Shown here in pieces: positions 49,778-61,092 of a DNA stretch of 64,000 nucleotides (position 1 is the stretch's first letter; each line of letters starts with the position of its first letter). Source of the stretch: Gilliamella sp. App6-5 (GTDB lineage Bacteria; Pseudomonadota; Gammaproteobacteria; Enterobacterales; Orbaceae); contig NZ_LZGT01000004.1 in assembly GCF_001690525.1 (NCBI RefSeq), positions 1 to 64,000 of the forward strand, given 5' to 3'. A model generated the notes under the pieces. That model searched no databases and was not told the DNA's origin. It worked only from the letters and a program-made list of their open reading frames with translations. The position numbers were made by a program, and so were the translations under genes.

Positions 49778-49840
49778 TGTTTATTCCATAGCAACTAAAT
49801 TTTACGGACGTTAAAGTATATCGTAGCTTATACAATAACA

Positions 49841-50197
49841 CTAATCATCTTTTTTCTGTTTATTAATAAAAGTAATAAAATCTTTAATACCGTTTCGCAT
49901 CAACCATGAGGAGACAATAGATTGTTCATCAGCGGATAACTGTTCAAAAGCAGTCATCCAAAGTTGTAAAGGTTCGATCGGCGAAATGATATAGTTAGCA
50001 CTTTCTTCTTCACTATATAATGCTTTTTTAACATTAAGTGGTAAGCTACCAATATGATATTCCAAAGCTTTACCTCGAACGCCCGCTCTTTTTCGAGCAG
50101 TCCAATTTTCAGCTCTGGCTTTACGATTAACGCCTTGTATTGTTGACGGCATCCCTGCAATACTTGATAGCTCTTTTGATGAAAACCACTCTTTCAT
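49841..50197 (-). CDS. Mu-type HTH DNA-binding protein
   Basis: This 118-residue protein has the Mu repressor/transposase-type winged HTH at its N-terminus: WFSSKELSSIAGMPSTIQGV, then RKARAENWTARKR and EYHIGSLP. No transposase catalytic part follows. Reads away from the Ner-like gene at 50377, the same layout as c and ner in phage Mu. Likely a domesticated phage-type regulator; targets unknown. Confidence 0.82.
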   Translation of the reverse strand: MKEWFSSKELSSIAGMPSTIQGVNRKARAENWTARKRAGVRGKALEYHIGSLPLNVKKALYSEEESANYIISPIEPLQLWMTAFEQLSADEQSIVSSWLMRNGIKDFITFINKQKKDD

Positions 50198-50376
50198 TTT
50201 TACTATCCCATTTTAACACATTTAAGAAAAAGTTATAGAAATTAAAGAAACTTTGATACAATAAATAAGAAACGCATAATTATTAATAATTCAAGTTCAA
50301 TTGCAAACTTACTCGTTTTAGTAACTTTGGAGCATAACATAGATATACAAGGTTATAAACTAAGAGGAAATAAAAA

Positions 50377-50640
50377 ATGAAAAAAAAGTCTAAAGATTGG
50401 CATCCAGCAGACATTATCGCCGCTCTAAAAAAGAAGGGTACAACGCTTGCAAATCTATCTCGTCAATCGGGTTTAAGCTCATCCACACTTAGCAATGCAT
50501 TAGTGAGACCATGGACGAAAGGAGAGATTATTATTGCCAAAGCATTAAATTTAGAACCCCATCAAATATGGCCTAGCCGTTATATCGATTCGAAAACAAA
50601 GCAACCAATCAAGCGTGTAATACGACAGAGCAAAGAATAA
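50377..50640 (+). CDS. Ner/Nlp (SfsB) family HTH regulator
   Basis: This 87-residue protein begins MKKKSKDWHPADIIAALKKK, with HTH TTLANLSRQSGLSSSTLSNAL and WPSRY. The fold and motif match phage Mu Ner and bacterial Nlp. Strong ribosome site (AGAGGAA) before the ATG. Divergent from the Mu-type HTH gene, with a 179-bp shared control region. Confidence 0.88.
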   Translation: MKKKSKDWHPADIIAALKKKGTTLANLSRQSGLSSSTLSNALVRPWTKGEIIIAKALNLEPHQIWPSRYIDSKTKQPIKRVIRQSKE

Positions 50641-50694
50641 ATTTTACATTAAGCTGTAGGCAAGAAATGAATTTAAACAAAAATACGGAAAATA

Positions 50695-50736
50695 TGGAAA
50701 CATATAGAAACAAAAATCATTGTTTCCATGTTTCTA
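50695..50736. promoter_or_regulatory. Tandem inverted half-sites, possible operator
   Basis: Two TNGAAACA elements (50695-50702, 50705-50712) face two TGTTTCNA elements (50721-50728, 50729-50736) around a central AT stretch. The symmetry suggests a protein-binding site or a strong hairpin. It lies between the Ner-like gene and the lipoprotein gene. Confidence 0.5.
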
Positions 50737-50875
50737 GCTTAATAACAATTTTGCTATGATTGAATATGAGTTAATTTTTCCCAGAAATATAAATAATTCT
50801 TCATCTTGAACGTTGCCCAACATGTGCTATTATTAGCGATTATCAATAAAAGCATTACCCATCTCAGGCAACAAT

Positions 50876-51241
50876 ATGATGAAAAATGTAACAAAATACC
50901 TTATCGCATTATTTTCAATTGTAATATTATCAAGCTGTTCACAAAAGAATTTTGTAGAACAAGGGACTCCATTAAATAAAGAAAAAGTAAAAAATATAGT
51001 GGAAGGCTCAACGACTGAATCCCAAATAATTAGCCTATTTGGTAAACCAACAAGCCAAAAGGAACTTAATTCAAATGAAACACAATGGACTTATCAATAC
51101 ACGAAAAAGAGTTCAACCAGCCATATGTTAATTGGTGAAATTCAATATGATATTGTTGAAGGAAAACTCGATATTATTATCTCTAAAGGTGTGGTAACTT
51201 GGTTTAATTATGACGAACACCAAAAACAGAAAAAGTGGTAA
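50876..51241 (+). CDS. BamE/SmpA-like lipoprotein
   Basis: This 121-residue protein has a lipobox (VILSSC, Cys21) and the BamE-type segment VEGSTTESQIISLFGKPTS. It is not BamE itself by overall sequence; an envelope role is likely. The next codon is also ATG (50879), so the start is uncertain by one residue. No partner gene is adjacent. Confidence 0.8.
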   Translation: MMKNVTKYLIALFSIVILSSCSQKNFVEQGTPLNKEKVKNIVEGSTTESQIISLFGKPTSQKELNSNETQWTYQYTKKSSTSHMLIGEIQYDIVEGKLDIIISKGVVTWFNYDEHQKQKKW

Positions 51242-51371
51242 TAAAAATTATCCAGTTTTATAGCACATCGCCAAGGTGTGCTAAACGCTTAATGTTTCCT
51301 CTTTATTGAACATATTCACCTTAAAAAACGTTTAAACTTCATTCAACTATTCTCTACAGGTTATACAATTC

Positions 51372-51399
51372 TGGACAAAATTGCGCATTAGGTTATACT
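51372..51399 (+). promoter_or_regulatory. Promoter of rnpB
   Basis: TGGACA (51372-51377), a 16-bp spacer and TATACT (51394-51399) end 7 bp before the expected RNA start at 51407. Confidence 0.8.
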
Positions 51400-51406
51400 C
51401 ATCAAA

Positions 51407-51797
51407 GAAATTAACCAGACAATCGCTGCTTTGTTGCTGTCCTTTTATTAAAGGAGACAAACAGAGGGGAGGAAAGTCCGGGCTCCATAGGGCAGAGTGC
51501 CAGGTAACGCCTGGGGAGTTTTGGCGAGAGCGAAAATTCACGACTAGTGCAACAGAAAGTAAACCGCCGATGGCTTATTTTATAAGATCAGGTAAGGGTG
51601 AAAGGGTGTGGTAAGAGCACACCGCGCAACTGGTAACAGTTGTGGCACGGTAAACTCCACTCGGAGCAAGGTCAAATAGGGATTCATTGGCGCGGCCCGC
51701 GTTGAATCCGGGTAGACTGCTTGAGCTAATGTGTGAGCATTAGCCTAGAGGAATGATTGTCCACGACAGAACCCGGCTTATCGGTTAATTTCGCTTT
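51407..51797 (+). ncRNA. rnpB: RNase P RNA (M1 RNA, class A)
   Basis: Catalytic RNA that matures tRNA 5' ends. Conserved segments match E. coli rnpB: GAGGAAAGTCCGGGCTCCAT, ACCGCCGATGGC, GGTAAGGGTGAAAGGGT, GGCACGGTAAACTCC and CCACGACAGAACCCGGCTTA. Length is about 390 nt. The T-rich end overlaps the 3' end of the converging dedA-family gene. Confidence 0.98.
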
Positions 51798-52493
51798 CTA
51801 TTTTTTATTGTGGTTTGATGTAGCTTTAGATTGTTTTTTATTACTTAATGAGCGTTTGACAGCAAGAAAAACTGAAAATAGCAATCCTAATACCAATAAA
51901 AAAATAGGTATTAACATTAACAAAGACATAATTTGCTTTTCATACTCTTTGAAAATTGGCGATAATCCAAATAAATAACCTAATGTCACAATCAAAAAAA
52001 TCCATAATGTTGCACTGATCAAATTATAGATATGGAATTTTCGACTATGTAATCCTGATAATCCTGCCATCATTGGTAATAATGTACGTACGAAAGCAAT
52101 AAATCGTCCAATAAATAGCGCCTGTAATCCATACTTATGGAACAATACTTCCGATTTGTGATGATATTTTTCAGGTATATGTGCCATCCAACCTTGTACA
52201 AGCTTAGTATTACCAAGCCACAAACCTTGTGCATAACCTAACCAAGTTCCTAAAGCTGCGCCAGCAATTAAAATAAGATTAATTAAACCAAAATGAAATA
52301 CATTTTGACTAATTAACACACCTGTTAAGAATAATAGGCTGTCTCCGGGCAAAAAAGCTGCTGGTAAGATGCCATTTTCTAAAAGGATAATAACAAACAA
52401 CATACCATATAGTGCCCATAGCACATTAGGATTTGAAAGCGTTGCAATATCCAAATTAACAAACGCATGATAAAGTGTCATTATTGTTTCCAT
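51798..52493 (-). CDS. DedA-family membrane protein
   Basis: This 231-residue inner-membrane protein has about five helices. The family core GILPAAFLPGDSLLFLTGVL and GRFIAFVRTLLPMMAGLSG are present. DedA proteins move undecaprenyl phosphate or other lipids across the membrane. It could correspond to YqjA/YghB/DedA; I do not assign a symbol. It converges on rnpB with a shared end. Confidence 0.9.
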   Translation of the reverse strand: METIMTLYHAFVNLDIATLSNPNVLWALYGMLFVIILLENGILPAAFLPGDSLLFLTGVLISQNVFHFGLINLILIAGAALGTWLGYAQGLWLGNTKLVQGWMAHIPEKYHHKSEVLFHKYGLQALFIGRFIAFVRTLLPMMAGLSGLHSRKFHIYNLISATLWIFLIVTLGYLFGLSPIFKEYEKQIMSLLMLIPIFLLVLGLLFSVFLAVKRSLSNKKQSKATSNHNKK

Positions 52494-52520
52494 CTATTCT
52501 AAAATCCCATTGATGTATCT

Positions 52521-53981
52521 TTATTGGTGGTTAATGGTACCACCAACGGTTAAATTATTCACTTTCAAAGTGGGTTGCCCAACCCCAACAGGCACACTCT
52601 GTCCAGCTTTACCACAAATGCCGACACCTGAATCGAGTTCAAGGTCGTTACCCACCATTGATACTTGTTGCATAGTTTCAATACCAGAACCGATTAGCGT
52701 TGCACCTTTTACTGGCTTTGTTATTTTACCTTTTTCAATCAAATAAGCTTCTGACGCCGAAAAAACAAATTTACCGGAAGTGATATCAACTTGCCCTCCA
52801 GCAAAATTAGGTGCATACAACCCATAATCAACGCTGCTAATAATATCGTCAAAAGAAGAGCTGCCCGCCAACATATAGGTGTTCGTCATTCTTGGCATAG
52901 GTAAGCAAGCATATCCTTCACGACGCCCGTTGCCCGTTGAATATGTATTCATCAATTTTGCGTTGAGTTTATCAAATAGATATCCTTTTAGGATACCATT
53001 TTCAATAAGTACAGTTTTTTGACTTGGTGTGCCTTCATCATCAATTGAAATTGAACCACGCCGATTTTCAATCGTGCCATCATCAACAATAGTACAAACT
53101 TCTGAGGTGACTTGTTCACCCATTTTTCCAGAAAATACTGAGCTATTTTTACGGTTAAAATCGCCTTCTAAACCATGACCTACAGCTTCATGTAACAAAA
53201 CACCTGGCCAACCAGCACCTAAAACAACCGGCATTGTGCCAGCGGGTGCAGCTTTAGCCGAAAGGGAAACAAGTGCTTGGCGAACAGCCTCTCGCGTGTA
53301 ACTATCCGCATAACTTTCTGATGTTTTAGGATTGATCGTTAAGAAATATTCATACCCAAATCGTCCCCCTCCGCCACTACTTCCACGTTCGCGTTTACCC
53401 TCTTTTTCAACCAGAACTGAAACCGACAAACGAACCAAAGGACGAATATCGGCACATAGTGTACCATCTGTTGCTGCAATTAAAATGTCTTCGTAACTAC
53501 CCGTTAAGCTAGCTGATACTTCAATAACGCTTGGGTCAATTGAGCGCGCTAACTTATCAATTTGCTGCAACAACGCTATTTTCTGCTCTTGAAAAAACGA
53601 ATTGATCGGATTTATTGATGGATAGATTGACACTGTTTGAGTAGATTTAAATGGCGTCACCGCTATGGGGGTTTGTAGTTTAGTAATTGAATTTGCAGCT
53701 AATACACTTTGTTCTAAACGCGCCAATGAAAGCTGATCAGTATAGGCAAAGCCCGTTTTTTCACCCACAACAGCCCTAACACCAACGCCTTGATCACGAT
53801 GAAACGAAGCATTTTTTATAATACCGTCTTCAAGTAACCAACTTTCATAATAACCAGATAAGAAATATAAATCACCAAAATCAATTCGCCTTGAACTTAG
53901 CATATCAAGTAAATGCAGAAGATCTTGTTGGCTTAGATTGTTTGAATTGAGCAATCGTTCACTCACTTGAGTTAGTATCAT
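52521..53981 (-). CDS. tldD: Metalloprotease TldD
   Basis: Works with TldE/PmbA to degrade unfolded peptides and mature microcin-type peptides. The 486 residues carry the zinc motif [11 protein letters not shown] and the surrounding GWPGVLLHE segment. tldE is not in the window. It is in the mreBCD-rng-tldD order; yhdP, which sits before tldD in E. coli, is absent. Confidence 0.97.
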   Translation of the reverse strand: MILTQVSERLLNSNNLSQQDLLHLLDMLSSRRIDFGDLYFLSGYYESWLLEDGIIKNASFHRDQGVGVRAVVGEKTGFAYTDQLSLARLEQSVLAANSITKLQTPIAVTPFKSTQTVSIYPSINPINSFFQEQKIALLQQIDKLARSIDPSVIEVSASLTGSYEDILIAATDGTLCADIRPLVRLSVSVLVEKEGKRERGSSGGGGRFGYEYFLTINPKTSESYADSYTREAVRQALVSLSAKAAPAGTMPVVLGAGWPGVLLHEAVGHGLEGDFNRKNSSVFSGKMGEQVTSEVCTIVDDGTIENRRGSISIDDEGTPSQKTVLIENGILKGYLFDKLNAKLMNTYSTGNGRREGYACLPMPRMTNTYMLAGSSSFDDIISSVDYGLYAPNFAGGQVDITSGKFVFSASEAYLIEKGKITKPVKGATLIGSGIETMQQVSMVGNDLELDSGVGICGKAGQSVPVGVGQPTLKVNNLTVGGTINHQ

Positions 53982-54120
53982 AAATTCCTTAAATTTTAAT
54001 TGTGGATGCTAGCTTTTTTGATGATCGATTAAGAAACTCGAACATAATGATTGTTTAGCTTTCATCATTTTTATACTAAAACGCATAGTTTCCTGAAAAT
54101 TTTTTACAAAATAGTGCTTA

Positions 54121-55596
54121 TTACATTAACACCACGTCGTATTGTTCTTGAATATAAAGTGGTTCAACTTTTACTTCAACACGTTTGCCTACAAATACCT
54201 CAACTTCGGCTAAAGCATGAGACTCATCATGAGTTAAAGCATTAGCCACAGCGGCTGAGGCATAAACTAAAAAGTATTCTGAGTGATGTGCTTTATAAAC
54301 ACGAACTATTTCACGTAAAATTTCATTGCAAACTGTTTCTACCGATTTGACCATACCACGGCCTTTACATGCTGGACATTCCTGACACAAAATATGCCCA
54401 ATACTTTCGCGTGTTCGTTTGCGAGTCATTTCGACCAAACCTAAAGTCGAAAATAAATTAACAGTCGTTCTGGCTCTATCTTTAGATAAAGAATCATGGA
54501 GCGATTGTAACACCCGCTCTCGATGCAACTCTTCTTGCATGTCAATAAAGTCGATAATAATAATACCACCTAAATTACGTAATCGTAACTGGCGTGCAAT
54601 AGCAATGGTTGCTTCAATATTAGTATTAAAAATCGTTTCTTCTAAATTTCGATGACCAACAAATGCACCGGTATTAATATCAATTGTTGTCATGGCTTCG
54701 GTTTGATCAATAATTAAATATCCGCCTGATTTCAATTTAACTTTACGATCTAATGCTCTTTGTATCTCGTTTTCGGTATCATAAAGATCGAAAATTGGTA
54801 TATTACCACGATAATGTGATAATTTGCTGGTCACTTCGGGCATAAATTCTTGCGTAAACTCAACCAATAAATCATAAGTTAGTTTCGAATCCACCAAGAT
54901 TCGCTCAATGGGATCACCAACAAAATCACGTAATACACGTTGTGATAATGCCAATTCACCATAAACTAGATTTTTACTTACCGGACGAGCCATACGCTGT
55001 TGAATTTTAGCCCAAAGTCGTTTTAAGAAATTGGCATCTTGCTCTAACTCATGCGCACTCGCACCTTCGGCTGCCGTTCTAACAATAAAACCGCCTTCGC
55101 ATGTTACATATTGTTGAACAATATTTTTTAACCTTTCCCGTTCTTGTTCACTTTCTATGCGTTGCGACGTTGCCACATGGGCAGAATTTGGTCCAGGCAT
55201 TAATACTAAATAACGCGACGGCAAAGTAATATCGGTTGTCAGTCTAGCGCCTTTGGTTCCTAGTGGATCTTTAACCACTTGCACCATTAAGTCCTGCCCT
55301 TGACGAACAAGTTCAGAGATATCTTTTACTTGAAATTGTTCTTGTTCAGTATCTGATACGCACTCAGTATGAGGCATAATATCTGATGCATGTAAAAAAG
55401 CCGCTTTCTCAAGCCCAATGTCTACAAAGGCAGCTTGCATACCAGGCAAAATACGGATCACTTTACCTTTATAGATATTTCCAACAATACCACGCCTAGA
55501 TTCGCGATCAACATGGATTTCTTGCAATACACCATCTTCTATGTAAGCAACTCGTGTTTCAGATGGCGTCACATTCATTAATAGTTCAACAGACAT
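54121..55596 (-). CDS. rng: Ribonuclease G
   Basis: RNase E/G family endonuclease that finishes the 16S rRNA 5' end. About 491 residues, with S1 domain (GIVGNIYKGKVIRILPGMQA), DNase I-like core with TTIDINTGAFVGHRN and IIIIDFIDM, and Zn link CPACKGRG. The start at 55596 (MSVELLMNVTPSETR) matches the family; the frame continues upstream to 55665. Maf (yhdE), found between mreD and rng in E. coli, is missing here. Confidence 0.97.
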   Translation of the reverse strand: MSVELLMNVTPSETRVAYIEDGVLQEIHVDRESRRGIVGNIYKGKVIRILPGMQAAFVDIGLEKAAFLHASDIMPHTECVSDTEQEQFQVKDISELVRQGQDLMVQVVKDPLGTKGARLTTDITLPSRYLVLMPGPNSAHVATSQRIESEQERERLKNIVQQYVTCEGGFIVRTAAEGASAHELEQDANFLKRLWAKIQQRMARPVSKNLVYGELALSQRVLRDFVGDPIERILVDSKLTYDLLVEFTQEFMPEVTSKLSHYRGNIPIFDLYDTENEIQRALDRKVKLKSGGYLIIDQTEAMTTIDINTGAFVGHRNLEETIFNTNIEATIAIARQLRLRNLGGIIIIDFIDMQEELHRERVLQSLHDSLSKDRARTTVNLFSTLGLVEMTRKRTRESIGHILCQECPACKGRGMVKSVETVCNEILREIVRVYKAHHSEYFLVYASAAVANALTHDESHALAEVEVFVGKRVEVKVEPLYIQEQYDVVLM

Positions 55597-55607
55597 AAGA
55601 TTCCCTT

Positions 55608-56093
55608 TTAATTGATAGCAAAGCTTCGCCTTATTAGCCGCAATAATAGATAGATGACAATCCATAATAAGCCATCAATACAGCTTGATAGTAAAATTAA
55701 TGGTGATATTGTTATTGTATGATAAATACTAACTTGGAATAAAAATACCAGTAAATTGTAACATACCGAAACACCAAAGATGATAAACGATTGTTGCCAT
55801 AACGCTAAATTGCGTATTACTTGGAATTTAAAAACAAGTAAATAAGCAATAAATGAATAAATAAAAGCATGGATCCCCAAAATCGAACCAGTACACAGAT
55901 CCATCATCACGCCAAATACAAAAGCGGTGCCAATTCCAACCCGATGAGGAAGGGCAATCAGCCAATAAGCAAAAATGAGGATCAGCAAATGGGGTTTAAA
56001 CATGTTATATGATGGTGACCACGGAATAATTTGTAAACATAAACCAATGAATAACGTTATCCAAATAATTAATATTCGATTACGGCCCCTCAT
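55608..56093 (-). CDS. mreD: Rod-shape protein MreD
   Basis: This 161-residue inner-membrane protein of the elongasome has about five helices, starting RNRILIIWITLFIGLCLQI. It overlaps the mreC stop by 14 bp, so translation is coupled. Directly upstream of rng. Confidence 0.95.
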   Translation of the reverse strand: MRGRNRILIIWITLFIGLCLQIIPWSPSYNMFKPHLLILIFAYWLIALPHRVGIGTAFVFGVMMDLCTGSILGIHAFIYSFIAYLLVFKFQVIRNLALWQQSFIIFGVSVCYNLLVFLFQVSIYHTITISPLILLSSCIDGLLWIVIYLLLRLIRRSFAIN

Positions 56094-56922
56094 GTTTTAC
56101 TCCTTGATTTCCCCACAATAACAATAAATAACGAAGACGTTTCAAATCAGCTGTTGGTGTAGCTGAAATAATAGGGGTTGAATCGGTAATATCAAGTTTT
56201 ACTGAACTGACTACGGCTACCGGATATCCCTCAGGGAAACGACCATCAAGTCCTGAGGTCACTAAAACATCACCGACTTTTATATCAACGTTATTAGGCA
56301 AAAATTCTAACGTTAAATCATTACTACAGCCATTACCTACAGCAACCATGCCAATATCATTTCTTAGTACTTGTACTGGAATGGCATGTTGATAATCACA
56401 CACTAAAATTGCGCGACTTGTTGATTGCGCGGTTTCATAAATTTGTCCAACTATTCCTTTCTCATCGACAACAGGTTGCCCAACATAAACGCCATCTTGT
56501 TTGCCTTTATTGACAACGAATTGATAAACATACGGATCAGTATCTGCTAGCAATACTTGCGCAGCCATTTTATGCTCATCATGCCTTAATGGGGAACCGA
56601 GTAATTCACGAAGTCTACTATTTTCATGTTTTAAGTGCTCAAGTAATAATAGATCGTTTTTTTGTTGCAATAACTCTGCATGCAATTTTGCGTTTTCATT
56701 TATTAGGCTTTCTCGCGTTTTTGACATCTCGTAAAGCGAATCAAACGAAGATCTTGGCGCATTCGAAACATGATAAAGAGGCGAAATAATGGTATCGAGA
56801 TAATAACGAATTTCTTTAAATGGGCGATAATTGACATCTAATACAATTAGAGCCAAGGCTAACGCTAGAGAAGTAAATAATTGCACACTGAGAGGCGAAC
56901 GTTTAGAAAAAAGTAATTTCAT
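56080..56922 (-). CDS. mreC: Rod-shape protein MreC
   Basis: Periplasmic scaffold linking MreB to cell-wall synthesis. This 280-residue protein has one N-terminal membrane helix (SVQLFTSLALALALIVLDV), a coiled coil (about 70-110), and two beta-barrel domains with DKQGVYVGQPVVDEKGIVGQ-type segments. It lies 147 bp after mreB. Confidence 0.96.
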   Translation of the reverse strand: MKLLFSKRSPLSVQLFTSLALALALIVLDVNYRPFKEIRYYLDTIISPLYHVSNAPRSSFDSLYEMSKTRESLINENAKLHAELLQQKNDLLLLEHLKHENSRLRELLGSPLRHDEHKMAAQVLLADTDPYVYQFVVNKGKQDGVYVGQPVVDEKGIVGQIYETAQSTSRAILVCDYQHAIPVQVLRNDIGMVAVGNGCSNDLTLEFLPNNVDIKVGDVLVTSGLDGRFPEGYPVAVVSSVKLDITDSTPIISATPTADLKRLRYLLLLWGNQGVKHEGP

Positions 56923-57069
56923 TGTCCAGTACTTACCTGTTTTATGCTCAAGATCTAATTATTTCAAGATATGACTCCGCCGACAAAGTCGGCGGAAGAA
57001 AATATGAGATGTTTACTGACTAATTGTTTCATCAATATGAAACTAATTTACTTAACAATAAGGCAGCAA

Positions 57070-58345
<1,276 letters not shown>

Positions 58346-58384
58346 ATGACAAATTCAGTTTTACAGTGTATTCTTCCGCGTTAA
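58346..58384 (+). CDS. Possible 12-residue leader peptide upstream of accB
   Basis: A perfect ribosome site (AAAGGAG, 7 bp before the ATG) is followed by a short frame, MTNSVLQCILPR and stop. A weak hairpin (58398-58405 with 58432-58439) follows, about 50 bp before accB. It may be a regulatory leader of accBC. The ribosome site is better than that of accB itself. No family known to me. Confidence 0.4.
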   Translation: MTNSVLQCILPR

Positions 58385-58487
58385 TGTTGAGTTACAACCT
58401 TATTATCGGCGAAAACAACACAGTTAGCCATTAATAAGGATGCATTAAAATCATTGTTACTTATATCAAATAAACACGGTGTAATTC

Positions 58488-58943
58488 ATGGATATACGCA
58501 AAATTAAAAAATTAATTGAATTAGTTGAAGAGTCAGGTATTTCTGAACTGGAAATTTCTGAAGGTGAGGAATCAGTTCGAATTAGTCGTTCTGCTCCTAC
58601 TACAAACTATTCGGCGCCAGTACAAAATATTCAAATTCCTCAACCCGCTCCTGTCGTTGTAGCTCCAACAGCTCAAGCTGAAGTTGTAACAGAGACTGTT
58701 GTAACTGATGGCACAACAATCAAATCCCCGATGGTTGGAACTTTTTATCGTACACCAAGTCCAGAATCAAAAGCTTTTGTTGAAGTTGGTCAAACAGTAA
58801 ATGTTGGCGATGTACTTTGCATCGTTGAAGCGATGAAAATGATGAACCAAATCGAGTCAGAAAAAGCTGGTACAATAAAAGCCATCTTGGTTGAAAATGG
58901 TCAACCAGTTGAATTTGATCAGCCACTATTCATTATTGAATAA
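58488..58943 (+). CDS. accB: Biotin carboxyl carrier protein of acetyl-CoA carboxylase
   Basis: Carries biotin between the two half reactions of acetyl-CoA carboxylase. The 151 residues have an N-terminal docking part ([20 protein letters not shown]), a Pro/Ala/Val-rich linker (about 40-75) and the biotinyl domain with Lys117 in EAMKMM and the thumb SPESKAF. Followed by accC. Confidence 0.97.
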   Translation: MDIRKIKKLIELVEESGISELEISEGEESVRISRSAPTTNYSAPVQNIQIPQPAPVVVAPTAQAEVVTETVVTDGTTIKSPMVGTFYRTPSPESKAFVEVGQTVNVGDVLCIVEAMKMMNQIESEKAGTIKAILVENGQPVEFDQPLFIIE

Positions 58944-58982
58944 TCTGAATTTATTAATGACTATACGATTAAGAGATTGAAT

Positions 58983-60329
58983 ATGCTTGATAAAATTCTT
59001 ATTGCGAATCGTGGAGAAATAGCTCTACGTATATTACGAGCATGTAAAGAACTTGGAATTAAAACTGTTGCAGTTCATTCTACGGCAGATAAAGATTTAA
59101 AACATGTATTACTAGCAGATGAAACCGTCTGTATTGGCTCAGCAGCTTCCGTAAAAAGTTACCTTAATGTGCCAGCACTAATTTCAGCTGCTGAAGTAAC
59201 GGGTGCTGCTGCTATTCACCCAGGCTATGGATTCTTATCTGAAAATGCAGACTTTGCTGAGCAAGTTGAGCGTTCAGGCTTTATTTTTGTTGGTCCAAAA
59301 CCCGACACTATCCGTTTAATGGGCGATAAAGTATCAGCGATTCATGCCATGAAAAAAGCCGGTGTGCCTTGTGTGCCAGGTTCAGATGGGCCTCTAGGTA
59401 GTGATATTGAAGCCAATAAACAAATCGCTAAACAAATTGGCTATCCTGTGATTATTAAAGCTTCTGGTGGCGGTGGTGGTCGCGGTATGCGTATTGTTCG
59501 GGAAGAAAAGGATCTTGAACAATCCATCAAAATGACCAAATTGGAAGCCAAAACAGCTTTCAATAATGATATGGTTTACATGGAAAAATTCCTTGAGAAC
59601 CCACGTCATATCGAAATTCAAGTACTTTCTGATGGTCAAGGTCATGCTGTTTATTTAGGTGAACGAGATTGCTCAATGCAAAGACGTCATCAAAAAGTGG
59701 TGGAAGAAGCACCAGCACTTGGCATCACACCTAAAATGCGTAAATTCATTGGTGAGCGTTGCGTTAATGCATGTATTGAGATCGGCTATCGTGGTGCTGG
59801 AACATTTGAATTCTTATTTGAAAATGGTGAGTTTTATTTCATTGAAATGAATACTCGTATTCAAGTAGAGCATCCAGTTACCGAAATGGTAACTGGCGTT
59901 GATTTAATAAGAGAACAAATTTTGATCGCCGCCGGCAAACCGCTATCAATTAAACAAAGTGATATTGAAATTAAAGGTCACGCGATTGAGTGCCGAATTA
60001 ATGCTGAAGATCCCAAAACCTTCATGCCATCACCAGGAAAAATTACCCGTTTTCATGCACCAGGTGGCTTTGGTATTCGTTGGGAATCACATATTTATGC
60101 TGGTTATACTGTCCCACCTTACTATGACTCAATGATTGGTAAATTAATCGCTTATGGTGAAACACGCGTAGTTGCCATTGCCCGGATGAAAAATGCCTTA
60201 GCAGAGCTAGTAATTGATGGAATCAAAACCAATATTGATCTTCATATTGAAATTATGAATGATGAAGGCTTCCAAAAAGGTGGCACCAACATTCATTATT
60301 TAGAAAAGAAATTAGGCATTTATGAGTAA
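58983..60329 (+). CDS. accC: Biotin carboxylase subunit of acetyl-CoA carboxylase
   Basis: ATP-dependent carboxylation of biotin on AccB, first step of fatty acid synthesis. About 448 residues starting [23 protein letters not shown]-grasp loop [14 protein letters not shown]; catalytic [18 protein letters not shown]. The start at 58983 matches E. coli; a TTG two codons earlier is unlikely. Co-transcribed with accB. Confidence 0.98.
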   Translation: MLDKILIANRGEIALRILRACKELGIKTVAVHSTADKDLKHVLLADETVCIGSAASVKSYLNVPALISAAEVTGAAAIHPGYGFLSENADFAEQVERSGFIFVGPKPDTIRLMGDKVSAIHAMKKAGVPCVPGSDGPLGSDIEANKQIAKQIGYPVIIKASGGGGGRGMRIVREEKDLEQSIKMTKLEAKTAFNNDMVYMEKFLENPRHIEIQVLSDGQGHAVYLGERDCSMQRRHQKVVEEAPALGITPKMRKFIGERCVNACIEIGYRGAGTFEFLFENGEFYFIEMNTRIQVEHPVTEMVTGVDLIREQILIAAGKPLSIKQSDIEIKGHAIECRINAEDPKTFMPSPGKITRFHAPGGFGIRWESHIYAGYTVPPYYDSMIGKLIAYGETRVVAIARMKNALAELVIDGIKTNIDLHIEIMNDEGFQKGGTNIHYLEKKLGIYE

Positions 60330-60332
60330 CAA

Positions 60333-60359
60333 AATAATCCCTATCTATTAGGGATTATT
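60333..60359 (+). terminator. Terminator of accBC
   Basis: 11-bp arms (AATAATCCCTA with complement) around a 5-base loop start 3 bp after the accC stop. The T-run after it is weak. Confidence 0.6.
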
Positions 60360-60397
60360 GCTATATTTAAGTATCAATAAGGTATGGGTAGATATAA

Positions 60398-61036
60398 ATG
60401 AAAAATTGGGGAAAAAGCGCTGAAGAAATTTTAACCATGGGACCTGTTGTTCCAGTTATTGTGATTGAACGTATTGAAGATGCTGTACCACTAGCCAAAG
60501 CGCTCATTGCTGGTGGAGTAAAAGTACTGGAAGTGACGTTACGGACAGCTTGCGCAATTGACGCAATAAAGAAAATCATCAAAGAAGTTCCTGAAGCTGT
60601 GGTTGGTGCAGGAACAGTGACAACTGTTGAACAACTAAAACAAGTCACCGAAGCTGGTGTTGAATTTGTCATCACTCCTGGTATTACTGACGCTATTTTA
60701 AAAGCGGCGGTTGAAGGTTCTATCCCTGTTATTCCTGGTATTGCAACTATTTCTGAACTATTAACAGCACAAGAATATGGTCTAACAGCATTAAAATTCT
60801 TTCCAGCTGAAATCAATGGTGGCGTTGCAGCATTAAAAGCTTTTGCTGGTCCTTGTGGATATATGAAGTTCTGTCCAACTGGGGGAGTAAACCCGAAAAA
60901 CTATCGCGATTACCTTGCGCTTGATAATGTACTTTGCGTCGGTGGCACTTGGTTTATACCTACTGATGCCATTGCAAAAGGGGATTTTGCTAAAATTACG
61001 GAAATGGCAAAACAAGCCGTTGCTGGTGCACAATAA
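60398..61036 (+). CDS. eda: KDPG/KHG aldolase
   Basis: Cleaves 2-keto-3-deoxy-6-phosphogluconate in the Entner-Doudoroff pathway and related uronate routes. The 212 residues have Glu45 in VLEVTLRT and Schiff-base Lys133 in ALKFFPAE. The edd gene is not next to it, so it may serve hexuronate breakdown instead. Confidence 0.97.
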   Translation: MKNWGKSAEEILTMGPVVPVIVIERIEDAVPLAKALIAGGVKVLEVTLRTACAIDAIKKIIKEVPEAVVGAGTVTTVEQLKQVTEAGVEFVITPGITDAILKAAVEGSIPVIPGIATISELLTAQEYGLTALKFFPAEINGGVAALKAFAGPCGYMKFCPTGGVNPKNYRDYLALDNVLCVGGTWFIPTDAIAKGDFAKITEMAKQAVAGAQ

Positions 61037-61047
61037 CTGCTATTATT

Positions 61048-61068
61048 CCGCCGATATAATATCGGCGG
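61048..61068. terminator. Hairpin between converging eda and yadH
   Basis: A perfect stem CCGCCGAT/ATCGGCGG lies 12 bp after the eda stop and 25 bp before the end of the converging ABC permease gene. It may end transcripts from both sides, though T-runs are short. Confidence 0.55.
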
Positions 61069-61092
61069 TTAACCACGCGTTGTCGATGCTTC

